Origin: Thiocapsa sp.
GTDB taxonomy: Bacteria; Pseudomonadota; Gammaproteobacteria; Chromatiales; Chromatiaceae
Reading direction: 5' to 3'
DNA: 45,939 nucleotides
Assembly: GCF_011390875.1 (NCBI RefSeq)
Contig: NZ_JAABRP010000006.1
Location: 1 to 45,939 of the forward strand
Of this stretch, positions 32,516 to 40,758 are shown in pieces. The position numbers were made by a program, and so were the translations under genes. The number at the start of each line of letters is the position of its first letter. Position 1 is the first letter of the stretch. The notes beneath the pieces were generated by a model. That model was not told the origin of the DNA. It ran no database searches and was given only the letters and a program-made list of their open reading frames with translations.

Positions 32516-33091
32516 ATGAATGGAAAACCACGGACTATGACCTTGGCCTTCGCACTCGCAAGCGGAATCGCCGCCGCATCCTCGACCACGATGGCGGACG
32601 TAACCGTGATCCCGGTGACGGGCGCCGAGGTGACCTCGGAGATCAGCGGAACCGTCGAGATCGTCAACGTCGAGCGACGCATGCTGACGATCAAGACACC
32701 GGACGGCCGATTTCACGTGATTCATGCGCCGGAGCAGGCCGGGCGTCTCGACGAGATCAAGATCGGCAACAAGCTCACCATCACCGAGACCGAGGCGGTC
32801 CTCGTCGATTTGGTCAAGGGGCCTGACGAGGCCGCTGTCGGGACGACTCAGGAGACGGTTGTCGACCGCGAGCGGGGGGCGAAGCCGGCCGGTACCATCA
32901 CCGACACCATGACTCTCTATGGTCGGATCGCAGCGGTCGACAAGGCCAACCGCAAGGTCAGCGTCCAGGGCGCGCAGGAGACGGTTGACTTCACCGTCAA
33001 CGACCCGGCACTCCTCGACGAGTTGGCGGTGGGCGACGGCGTGGTCGCAACCTTCATCCGGTCGGTCAAAGGGAAGGTCGAAGTTCGCTGA
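32516..33091 (+). CDS. exported protein with two tandem beta-rich repeats, function unknown
   Basis: I do not recognise a named family. The 191-residue product starts at ATG 32516 with GGGGGAG at 32504-32510. A signal peptide (MNGKPRTMTLAFALASGIA..., cleavage probably after TTMA at residue 26) indicates export to the periplasm. Two similar units follow. The first is about 45-100 (GTVEIVNVERRMLTIKTPDG ... IKIGNKLTITETEAVLV). The second is about 134-191 (GRIAAVDKANRKVSVQG ... LAVGDGVVATFIRSVKG). Each reads like an OB/SH3-type barrel with a modification-of-property motif followed by an export-domain G(D/N)xV/L turn. The gene is divergent from htrA. Confidence 0.8.
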   Translation: MNGKPRTMTLAFALASGIAAASSTTMADVTVIPVTGAEVTSEISGTVEIVNVERRMLTIKTPDGRFHVIHAPEQAGRLDEIKIGNKLTITETEAVLVDLVKGPDEAAVGTTQETVVDRERGAKPAGTITDTMTLYGRIAAVDKANRKVSVQGAQETVDFTVNDPALLDELAVGDGVVATFIRSVKGKVEVR

Positions 33092-33207
33092 GTACCACTC
33101 TGGGTATCAAACATCGTCTCGGGCAACACCGACAGCGTCGGCGTTTACCCCGAGCAGCCGATCGACGTGAACGAGCAGACGGGAAACCGGGGCATGCCCG
33201 GCTCGGG

Positions 33208-33510
33208 TTGCATTCCGCCATACTCGGCGTTCTGCTCTGCACGCTCGCGGTGACCGGCTGTCAATCTACGGCGTCGAGCTCGCGCAGCGATGCCTGCACC
33301 TTCGCCCCCGGAATGACAACGGATGATCTGGCGCGTTGCGGCTGCATCGCCGGTAACTCGCGAAGCGACGGCTCCGTCATGCTGATGTCGGAGGAATCGC
33401 TCAACAACACACGCACCGTCGCCATCGTCAATTATATGTGTCCGCTCGGCGCAGCCGGTGTCGCGAGGGTCGCGGTCATGAACGGCATCGCCACAACCGT
33501 CTACGAATAG
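33208..33510 (+). CDS. small cysteine-rich lipoprotein, function unknown
   Basis: The 100-residue product has a short signal sequence ending in a lipobox LAVTGC (Cys18). It should therefore be lipid-anchored in the envelope. After a serine-rich spacer there are four more cysteines (ACTFAP, RCGC, YMCPLG). The motif PGMTTDDLARCGC resembles the start of small SmpA-like modules but is too short to assign. The only in-frame start is TTG at 33208, and its ribosome site is weak. It lies 116 nt after the exported duplicated protein and may be transcribed with it. Confidence 0.6.
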   Translation: MHSAILGVLLCTLAVTGCQSTASSSRSDACTFAPGMTTDDLARCGCIAGNSRSDGSVMLMSEESLNNTRTVAIVNYMCPLGAAGVARVAVMNGIATTVYE

Positions 33511-33617
33511 ACGAGACTGTACAAAGCGCGCGTGATTTTTTCGCAAAGCAGGGCGCGCAATGCGGCGAAAAACCCACGCGCGCTCGGTATACATCCAACT
33601 CGACCGGGTCGAATGCG

Positions 33618-35045
33618 ATGAGAGCACTGGACAAGCTCATGCGACGATGGCAGCTCAAGGCGATGGACCACATCGACACGGCTGCGCTCGTACAGGCCGG
33701 TACCCGACGTCTCGTCGAGCGGTTTCAACGTGTCGCGCGCGACGTACCGGCCTATGCCGCCCTCCTGAAGAGACACGGCATCCTTGCCGAGACGATCCGC
33801 ACGCCTGCGGACTTCCAGGCGCTGTGCCCGATTCTCGAAAAGCAGGACGTCTTCGGAAGCGCCCCGATCGAGCAGCTGTGCGTCGGCGGGCAGCTCGGTC
33901 CGTTGGCGGGTGTCCTGACAAGCTCGGGGCAGGGCGGGCGATTCGCATTCGGTCTCTCCACGCATCGGCAAAACAAGCGAGCGGCGAAGGTGATCGAGTT
34001 GGCGATGGAATATGCCTTCGGGACCGATCGCTACCGCACCCTCCTGATCAATGCGCTCCCGATGGGCGTACGCTTTTCCTGCTCGACCGTCACCGTTGCC
34101 GAGACCAGCGTGCGCGAGGATATGGTGTGCGCCTTGGTCGAGCAGTTTTCCCCGCGCTACGACCAAACCGTCCTGGTCACCGACCCGCTCTTCTGCAAAC
34201 GTATCCTGGATTACGGCCGTGCGACCGGGCTCGAGTGGGAACGCTTTAAGATCCATGTCATCCTCGGCGAAGAGACCTTCGGGGAGTCTTTTCGCCACTA
34301 TGTCGCGAGCCGACTCGGACAGGATCCCGAGGGCTGGACGCGCGGCTTGGTCGGCTCCTCGATGGGTGTCGGAGAGCTTGGTCTCAATCTCTTTTTCGAG
34401 ACCCGAGAGACGGTCCGCATTCGGCAACTGGCGTATCGGCAAAGCGACGTCCTGAGCGAGGCACTCGGCGATTGGCCTGGCCGGGTTCCGCCGCTGGTCT
34501 TCGTTTACGATCCGATGCGGATCTTCGTCGAGGTCATCGAGCCCGATGCAAAGGGTTTCGGTGCCTTGACCCTATCGACGCTCGACCCCTCCTTGATGCT
34601 TCCGCTCATCCGCTATCGCACGGGTGATCGCGCCAGATTGGTCAGCAACACGGAGATGGCGCGCGCTCTGCAGCGCGCGCACGAGAACGGCATCACCGTC
34701 CCGAAGCTGCCGATGATCGCCTTGGCAGGTCGGGAGAAGGACGTCCTGCCCGACGGACGCACCCTGCTCGACATCAAGGATGCGCTCTATACCCAGCCGC
34801 ATCTCGCGGATCAGCTCAGCGGCGCCTTTCGGATCGAGCCCGGGGATACAGGCACGCGGATACACGTTCAGATGGGACAAGGATCAAAGGTACAGGGAAA
34901 CGCGATCGCCGAGGACGTGGCAGCCTGCCTTCCGCGCCCGGAGTCAGCGCCGCCCGATCATCTCGAAATCTGGCGCTACGGCGAATTTCCGTTCGGCCGA
35001 ACACTCGATTACGAGAGGAAATTCAACTACATCAAATCGACGTAG
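33618..35045 (+). CDS. phenylacetate-CoA ligase/CapK-like adenylate-forming enzyme
   Basis: A member of the PaaK/CapK branch of adenylate-forming enzymes, which activate a carboxylate with ATP. The 475-residue product has the ATP-loop equivalent TSSGQGGRFAFG (about 99-110), GSSMGVGELGLN (about 248-259, the adenine-side SxxxGxxE), LIRYRTGDRARL (about 330-341) and GREKDVLPDGRTL (about 369-381). Its substrate cannot be told from sequence. The start ATG 33618 follows another ATG 5 nt earlier in a different frame. It is convergent with an exosortase-associated acyltransferase gene, 61 nt away. A link between activated acyl chains and that acyltransferase is possible but unproven. Confidence 0.78.
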   Translation: MRALDKLMRRWQLKAMDHIDTAALVQAGTRRLVERFQRVARDVPAYAALLKRHGILAETIRTPADFQALCPILEKQDVFGSAPIEQLCVGGQLGPLAGVLTSSGQGGRFAFGLSTHRQNKRAAKVIELAMEYAFGTDRYRTLLINALPMGVRFSCSTVTVAETSVREDMVCALVEQFSPRYDQTVLVTDPLFCKRILDYGRATGLEWERFKIHVILGEETFGESFRHYVASRLGQDPEGWTRGLVGSSMGVGELGLNLFFETRETVRIRQLAYRQSDVLSEALGDWPGRVPPLVFVYDPMRIFVEVIEPDAKGFGALTLSTLDPSLMLPLIRYRTGDRARLVSNTEMARALQRAHENGITVPKLPMIALAGREKDVLPDGRTLLDIKDALYTQPHLADQLSGAFRIEPGDTGTRIHVQMGQGSKVQGNAIAEDVAACLPRPESAPPDHLEIWRYGEFPFGRTLDYERKFNYIKST

Positions 35046-35106
35046 ACCTGTAGCGGTGCAGGGGCGATCGGCTCGCGCGAGGAGAGCCCCTCGCATCGGC
35101 CGCACG

Positions 35107-35931
35107 TCAGGCAGCGGAACCGACCGACCTCCAGCTCGCGTCCGGGGCGGCCAAGCCAGCCGGGACCAGGTCGGGCTCAAGACCCTTGATCATGTATGCA
35201 AATGTGGCGGGCGAGGCCCTGGAAACCCCTTTCTCGAGCGCATCGATACTGACGACATAGGGTCGTACGGGACCGTAATAATCGGTTTCCGGGCCGGCCG
35301 GCATGTATTTGAATCCCAGGCGCTTAAGCAACACGTATAGGCTTCGCTCCATGGCGAAGACCCAGTGGGTAATCCCGAGCCGCTTGCTCTGCTGGTAGAG
35401 CACGCGGCAGAGGCCCATCAGAATCTCCGGGGTATTCCGGGGGGGGCCGAATGCAATGACATCGGCCCCTTCCCGCGGCCGCGATTCCTCACGCGGCGGA
35501 CCGCCGTACGGAGTATCCCCCTCGCGCCTGCGAAACGCTTTGGACACCGCAAGGCGAGACACCTCTCCGTATCTGGCCAGCGACGGATGACTCGGGTCGT
35601 TCAGGAAATCAAACTCCTCGGAGAAGACGCAGTGCTTCATCGCCGGAAAACCGAGCGGGGAGCACATCACCAGCCGCGCAGTGCCCGCGGGGTGGCCCGC
35701 ACGATGGGTTGCCAGCACATGCAGAGCGTGGGCATCGTAGTCGTCTGATTCCAACTGCGCCGGATAGTGCACCTCGTCCAAAAACCGGCGCTCGACGCAG
35801 TAGACCTGGTAGCGAATTGAGTAAACCGTTTCCAGATCGGACGCATCCCCGACACAGGTGAACCGAAAATAGGGCTCTTCACCGTGGCCCGCCCCGGGTT
35901 GACTCGCTGACTCCAACGTATTCAAGCTCAT
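35107..35931 (-). CDS. PEP-CTERM/exosortase system-associated acyltransferase-like protein
   Basis: The 274-residue product has the GNAT-like fold of the exosortase-associated acyltransferase family, related to LuxI-type and long-chain N-acyl amino acid synthases. The signature pieces are YSIRYQVYCVERRFLD (about 36-51), ESDDYDAHALHVLATH (about 61-76), GTARLVM (about 83-89), GEVSRLAVSKAFRRR (about 121-135) and GITHWVFAMERSLYVLLKRLGF (about 185 on; acyl or cofactor binding). The N terminus has a short Ser/Gly-rich extension. In other proteobacteria such genes lie beside exosortase and PEP-CTERM exopolysaccharide clusters. None is in this window. The partner may be the convergent adenylate-forming enzyme. 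Confidence 0.78.
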   Translation of the reverse strand: MSLNTLESASQPGAGHGEEPYFRFTCVGDASDLETVYSIRYQVYCVERRFLDEVHYPAQLESDDYDAHALHVLATHRAGHPAGTARLVMCSPLGFPAMKHCVFSEEFDFLNDPSHPSLARYGEVSRLAVSKAFRRREGDTPYGGPPREESRPREGADVIAFGPPRNTPEILMGLCRVLYQQSKRLGITHWVFAMERSLYVLLKRLGFKYMPAGPETDYYGPVRPYVVSIDALEKGVSRASPATFAYMIKGLEPDLVPAGLAAPDASWRSVGSAA

Positions 35932-36528
35932 ACAACCCCCGGTAACAATAAGGAATCCCGCGACGCCAAGCCATGAGTCGGCGAAAGAGGAGGCGAAACC
36001 GCCTAAGCGTCGAACATCTCGCAGGGATTTTTGCCGACTCTCGCTTAAGTAGGCTCCCGCGATGGATACTCAAACGGCAATGGAGGCTATCACATCAACA
36101 AGATGCCGCGTAATCCCGAGGTTTGCGAAGCCAGTGCACGGTCCGTCTTCGGCACAAACGCGACATGACGCGCTTTGCAGACGGACGTTACCCTTGTGTC
36201 TACGCACCCGTACCAATTAGACTTGGGACATCGCTTCATCTCCCAAGCCCGGTCGCAACTTCCGCTACCGCGCTCGATCATGGCGAAGATCATGACGAGA
36301 GTTGCGACGCACAGACGCCCAGAAAAGTCGATCCACGCCGGCACCACCGCCAACAGGGCAGGATCGGCAACGCATCGGTGCTGTTCGAGAAAGGAAGCCG
36401 GCCCGTGAAAAGCGGGTCACGACCGTCCTCGACACTGTCCACCGGCGCTTGAAGGACCTCGGCGCGGGGCCTCGATCTTCGAGCGCACCCGTGATGGATG
36501 AGTCGATTCAGGACTTCTGGAACACGCC
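35932..36528. other. 597-nt stretch without a supported gene
   Basis: Several short open frames exist here on both strands (for example 36090-36353 minus and 36123-36452 plus). None has a recognisable domain, signal peptide or good ribosome site. The sequence upstream of the acyltransferase is somewhat less GC-rich. It may be a decayed intergenic region or hold control sites for the two flanking, divergent units. Confidence 0.45.
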
Positions 36529-36966
36529 TTGATCTCCCGACGGTCCGTGCGCAACATTCTCGAAAGCTTGGTCGGTGTGGCCTTGTGCTGCGTATCGCTG
36601 CACGCCTGTCCGCAAGAGCTAATTGCTCACCGTGACGCAGGGGTCGAGAGCTTGACGCGCAACGAGGCCCGTCTTTTCTTCACGATGCGCCTCAAGAACT
36701 GGCCAAACGGAACCCTGGTCAAAGTTTTCGTTCTCCCCGACAACAACGCACTTCACAATCGCTTCTCCAACGAAATCCTCGGGCTCTATCCCTATCAACT
36801 TCGCCGCGTTTGGGACCGACAGATCTTCTCCGGGACAGGGCAAGCGCCGACGACCGTATCGAGCGAGCAGGAGATGCTCGACCGCATCGCGACCACGCCG
36901 GGAGCGATCGGCTATGCAGACGGGCCCATCGATGATTCAAGCATTCGCCTGTTGGAGGTGCGTTGA
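36529..36966 (+). CDS. short periplasmic PstS-like (phosphate ABC substrate-binding-like) protein
   Basis: The 145-residue product has an N-terminal export signal (about 10-27, LESLVGVALCCVSLHA). The remainder resembles one lobe of PstS-like binding proteins: LTRNEARLFFTMRLKNWPNG (about 42-61), a VFVLPDNNALHNRF region, and RIATTPGAIGYADG (about 122-135), the hallmark GxIGY turn. It is much shorter than true PstS (about 320 residues), so it probably binds a ligand as a single-domain sensor or accessory. The start is TTG at 36529, with only a weak ribosome site. It ends 1 nt before the porin ATG and heads a three-gene unit with a porin and a GGDEF-EAL protein. Confidence 0.8.
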   Translation: MISRRSVRNILESLVGVALCCVSLHACPQELIAHRDAGVESLTRNEARLFFTMRLKNWPNGTLVKVFVLPDNNALHNRFSNEILGLYPYQLRRVWDRQIFSGTGQAPTTVSSEQEMLDRIATTPGAIGYADGPIDDSSIRLLEVR

Positions 36967-36967
36967 G

Positions 36968-38161
36968 ATGCGTACCCGGCTCTCAATCGCGGTCCTGCTG
37001 GCGTGGATGACTCCGAACGCGGCTCCGGCCCTGGAGTTTGTCGAGGGAAAACTACAGGTCCACGGCTTCGCCAGCCAGGCCATCCTCAAGTCGACCGACA
37101 ACTACTATTTCGGCAATAGTCCCGGGACGTCCTTTGATTTCACCGAGATCGGACTGAATGCCTCCTACCAAAGCACGCCGAGCCTGCTGTTTTCGGGACA
37201 GCTCTTGGTACGACGCGCCGGGGAGATGTACGACGGCACCCCGTCTCTGGATTATGGTTTGGTGGATTTTGCGCCCGTCTCCGACACCGAGCGACGCCTC
37301 GGAGTGCGTCTCGGGCGCATCAAGAATCCGTTCGGACTCTACAACGAGACGCGCGATGTTCCCTTTACGCGCCCGAGCATCTTTCTTCCGCAAGTCATCT
37401 ACTACGATAAGATTCGCAACGGCTTACTGTCCTATGACGGCATCATGTTCTACGGGGACCGTTACCTGGAGCAGGGCAATCTCTCCCTGAACCTGGGCGT
37501 CGGGCAGTCCGTGATCGACGACAATGTGGAATGGGCCTATCTCGCCGACGACGTCGACGGCGAGATCCAGGCCGAGGGCATCAACTGGGGGATCGGAAGC
37601 CTCTGGTTCTCGACCCCGGCAGACGAAATCAAGCTCGGCCTCAGCGCCATCGTGACCGAGTTGGACTTCAATGCCGGCCAGGAAACGCCTTTGCAATCGG
37701 GCACCATCGATGTCACCGACTGGGTCGTTTCGTTTCAGTACAACGCTGAGGATTGGACGATTTCGGCCGAGTATTCCCGAGCACCCACGCGCTGGAACGA
37801 TATCGGCCCCTATTGGCCCTTCAAAGACCAGGTCATGGAAGGGTATTATCTTCAGGGTGCCTACCGGCTGCGACCGAATCTCGAGATCATGGCCCGTTAC
37901 GAGGAAGGCTTTGCAAACCGCAACGATCGCGACGGACGGGGTTTCTCGGATCTCACGGGCGGAACCACCCCGCGATTCGATTTCTTCTCCAAGATCCTGA
38001 CGACGGGCCTGCGCTGGGACATCAACCCGAACATCATGTTTCGTCTCGAATTCCAACGGCACGACGGAACCTACGCCTTGTCGATCCGCGAGAACCCGGA
38101 CTCGGGTGATCTCGTTCGTGAGTGGGACGTCTTCGCCGCCTCCATTTCGGTGCGTTTTTGA
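36968..38161 (+). CDS. outer-membrane porin-like beta-barrel protein
   Basis: The 397-residue product has a signal peptide (residues 1-22, ending AAPA-LEF) and then alternating amphipathic strands throughout. It ends in the outer-membrane C-terminal signature ASISVRF with phenylalanine last. Internal segments such as RLGRIKNPFGLYNETRDVPFTRPSIFLPQ are typical of phosphate/organic-acid-type porins found next to short PstS-like proteins. The start ATG 36968 has GGAGGTG at 36953-36959, inside the end of the preceding gene. It is followed after 11 nt by the GGDEF-EAL gene. The three are almost certainly one operon. Confidence 0.85.
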   Translation: MRTRLSIAVLLAWMTPNAAPALEFVEGKLQVHGFASQAILKSTDNYYFGNSPGTSFDFTEIGLNASYQSTPSLLFSGQLLVRRAGEMYDGTPSLDYGLVDFAPVSDTERRLGVRLGRIKNPFGLYNETRDVPFTRPSIFLPQVIYYDKIRNGLLSYDGIMFYGDRYLEQGNLSLNLGVGQSVIDDNVEWAYLADDVDGEIQAEGINWGIGSLWFSTPADEIKLGLSAIVTELDFNAGQETPLQSGTIDVTDWVVSFQYNAEDWTISAEYSRAPTRWNDIGPYWPFKDQVMEGYYLQGAYRLRPNLEIMARYEEGFANRNDRDGRGFSDLTGGTTPRFDFFSKILTTGLRWDINPNIMFRLEFQRHDGTYALSIRENPDSGDLVREWDVFAASISVRF

Positions 38162-38172
38162 GGCCCCCGGGG

Positions 38173-40626
38173 ATGGAGGACGGAGCCACAACCAAGGCGA
38201 TTCCGTCGGTCGATCTGAGTCTGCGCTGGAAGGCTCTCATTGCCATGACCCTGGCGCTCGTGCTGGTGAATGCATCGCTCGCCTTGATCTCGAACTTTCA
38301 GCTGACCCGTCAGTTCGAGCTCCAACAGAGCGCCGTTCGCGATCAGCAGGCTCGACAGTTGCGTGCCCTGGTCGAAGAAGACACTCTGGAGATGTCGAAG
38401 CTCGCCAGCCTGGTTCCTCTTCTCGGTGGCGGCGAATCGGCGATGATGGGCCCGGACGCGGCGCTCGAGGAGGCATTGCTCACCAACGGTGCCATGCTCG
38501 ATCTGGAATGGGACATTCGATCCGTCCAGTGGATTCGGCCGGACGGCACCACGGCCATCGTCTGGCCGGAGGGTGCTCAGGATATCCCGGACGCTCTGCG
38601 CGCGGAGCTTCGCAACAGCCCCGAGCAGGCAATTGCGGCACTCCTTTGCAGCCCGGAATGCCGGCAGTACAAAGCAACCCCGCTGCTCTGGGAGGGCTCC
38701 TTCGCCGGCAACCTGGTCCTCGGTCGCTCGCTCGCCGATGCATTACTGGCGTTCAACGCGCTGACCGGGGCCGAGGTCGCCATCACCTGGCGTGACGGTA
38801 CCCGGTCCGCCGAGCTGCTGAATCCGCACAGCCCGGACTACCTGCGGTTTCCCGCCGTCACCTACCCGGACGACACCCTGCCCGTGCTGCGCGCCGCGGC
38901 GCCGACGCTCACGAGCGGCGACACGATGCAAGAGCCGCTGTTGATCCCGCACGGGTCGGGCTGGTACGAGATCTTTCGCATCCCGGCGCTTGCCTCCGGC
39001 ATCGACGCCCTGGTGGTCAACGACGTGACCACCCAGCGCGAAGCGATCCGCACGGCCACGACCGGCAGCATCCTGCTCGGAATCCTGGGTCTGATCCTCT
39101 CGGGCTCGTTGCTGTTGCTGATCATCAAAGGCCCCTTGTACCGACTCAGGGATCTGGCCACGGTGATCCCCTTGCTGGCGGAAAACCGCTATGCGGATCT
39201 GCGCCGCCAGCTCCCCGGGCGCTCCAAGTCGCTCATGCTGCGCGACGAGATCGATCTCATGACCGAAACGGTCAGGAGCCTGACCGACCGCATGGAGCTG
39301 CTCCAGTACGACCGCGAGCAGGCCGAGGCCCGCCTTGTCTGGCTCGCCGATCACGACCCCCTGACCCAGCTCTACAATCGCCGTCGTTTCAACGACGATT
39401 TCGAGCGCATCCTGGATCAAACGATCCGTTTCGGTCACCAAGGCGCGCTCCTGTTCCTGGACCTCGACCAGTTCAAGGACGTCAACGACCTGAGCGGTCA
39501 TCGCGTCGGTGATACCTTGCTGCAGCGCGTCTCCGAACAATTGAGACTCGTCACCCAGACCAGCGATCTACTCGCACGCCTGGGCGGCGACGAGTTCGCC
39601 TTGGTCTTGCCGGAAGCGACCGAGGATGACGCCCTCGCCAGCGCCGAGTCGGTCCAAGAGGCGGTCTGCTCGATCAGCCTCCATGAGCACGGCCGCCGCC
39701 ACAGGGTGACGGCGAGTATCGGCATCGTCATGTTTCCGACCCAGGGCAATGACATCGGCCAACTCATGGCGAGTGCCGATCTCGCCATGTATCAGGCCAA
39801 GGAGAAGGGCCGCGGGCGCTGGTATCTCTTCTCTGAGGAGGATCAGGGCAAGGAACAGCTCGATGCCCGGGTGCTCTGGCGCGAGCAGATCAATCAGGCA
39901 TTGACCCAGGGGCGATTCGAGTTGCACGTGCAACCGATCATCGAGATCGCTACGGGACGAATACGGCACATGGAGGTCTTGCTCAGGATGCGCGATGCAC
40001 GCGGCGGGATGGTATATCCGGATCGCTTCATCCCCGTGGCAGAACGCACCGGGCAGATCCAGGCAATCGATCGGTGGGTCATCGACAATGCACTTGCAGC
40101 CATGGAGCTGCGGGCCGACTTGAGTCTGTCGATCAATCTTTCCGCCAGCGCCATGGACGACCCCTTGCTGCTGACCGACCTGCGACATCTTCTGGGAAGA
40201 CACCGCATCGCGCCACAGCGCATCTCATTCGAGGTCACCGAGACCGCCGCGATCAACAGCCTGCTGAATGCAACACGCCTGATGCGCGGCATGCAGGAGC
40301 TCGGGTGTCGTTTCGCCCTGGATGATTTCGGCAGCGGCTATGCCTCTTACGCCTACCTACGCAAACTTCCGGTCGACGAGGTCAAGATCGACGGGGCCTT
40401 CGTGCGCGACATCGCCAAAAATCCGGAAGACCGGATATTCGTCAAGGCGATCACCGACATGGCCCACGGCATGGGCAAGCGTGTCATCGCCGAGTTCGTC
40501 GAGAACGCTGAGATCCTGGCGATTCTGAAGGGACTCGGGGTCGACGACGCCCAAGGGTATCATTTCAGCAAGCCGGTCAAGCTTGAGCAACCGGGCACGC
40601 CGATCGCATTCGACGGCGTTCTTTAG
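38173..40626 (+). CDS. membrane-bound GGDEF-EAL (cyclic-di-GMP) signalling protein
   Basis: An inner-membrane protein that may make and/or degrade c-di-GMP. The 817-residue product has two membrane helices (about 23-45 and 298-322) around a periplasmic sensory domain of about 250 residues. A short HAMP-like linker follows, then a GGDEF domain with an intact GGDEF motif at about 471-475. Its inhibitory-site Arg is replaced by Gln (QTSD). The EAL domain has EVL at about 601-603, NLSA, ETAA, the DDFGSG pair at about 717-718, Lys near 738, Glu near 774 (AEFVE) and Gln near 794, so both activities are plausible. The start is ATG 38173; ribosome site is weak. It is the last gene of the PstS-like/porin unit, so ligand uptake may feed its sensor. 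Confidence 0.9.
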   Translation: MEDGATTKAIPSVDLSLRWKALIAMTLALVLVNASLALISNFQLTRQFELQQSAVRDQQARQLRALVEEDTLEMSKLASLVPLLGGGESAMMGPDAALEEALLTNGAMLDLEWDIRSVQWIRPDGTTAIVWPEGAQDIPDALRAELRNSPEQAIAALLCSPECRQYKATPLLWEGSFAGNLVLGRSLADALLAFNALTGAEVAITWRDGTRSAELLNPHSPDYLRFPAVTYPDDTLPVLRAAAPTLTSGDTMQEPLLIPHGSGWYEIFRIPALASGIDALVVNDVTTQREAIRTATTGSILLGILGLILSGSLLLLIIKGPLYRLRDLATVIPLLAENRYADLRRQLPGRSKSLMLRDEIDLMTETVRSLTDRMELLQYDREQAEARLVWLADHDPLTQLYNRRRFNDDFERILDQTIRFGHQGALLFLDLDQFKDVNDLSGHRVGDTLLQRVSEQLRLVTQTSDLLARLGGDEFALVLPEATEDDALASAESVQEAVCSISLHEHGRRHRVTASIGIVMFPTQGNDIGQLMASADLAMYQAKEKGRGRWYLFSEEDQGKEQLDARVLWREQINQALTQGRFELHVQPIIEIATGRIRHMEVLLRMRDARGGMVYPDRFIPVAERTGQIQAIDRWVIDNALAAMELRADLSLSINLSASAMDDPLLLTDLRHLLGRHRIAPQRISFEVTETAAINSLLNATRLMRGMQELGCRFALDDFGSGYASYAYLRKLPVDEVKIDGAFVRDIAKNPEDRIFVKAITDMAHGMGKRVIAEFVENAEILAILKGLGVDDAQGYHFSKPVKLEQPGTPIAFDGVL

Positions 40627-40631
40627 ATCGC

Positions 40632-40717
40632 TTAAACCGCGTCTCACCGAGATCGAGGACATCTCCGAAGCCAAACGCAACATGGAAATGACGCATGTCG
40701 CTCTGGACGCGGTTTAA
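40632..40717. repeat. 86-bp element with 12-bp terminal inverted repeats, copy A
   Basis: The ends TTAAACCGCGTC and GACGCGGTTTAA are perfect inverted repeats. The element begins 5 nt after the GGDEF-EAL stop. It is about 93% identical to copy B (43073-43158), same orientation. No flanking target-site duplication is obvious. Confidence 0.85.
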
Positions 40718-40758
40718 ATAACCCCGGCTGGAGTCCCTGCGACGGTCATGGAAGAGAT

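Noticed and set aside
36021-36036. GG-N11-GC pattern upstream of the exosortase-associated acyltransferase, resembling a sigma54 promoter
   Set aside because: Spacing between GG and GC is one nucleotide too long for a -24/-12 promoter.
19242-36185. Near match CGCTTCGCAGACGGAC (19242) and CGCTTTGCAGACGGAC (36170)
   Set aside because: A single 16-nt match with one difference and no palindromic structure; may be chance in a GC-rich window.
36090-36452. Overlapping short open frames on both strands in the gap before the PstS-like gene
   Set aside because: No domains, signal peptides or ribosome sites; neither strand is favoured.
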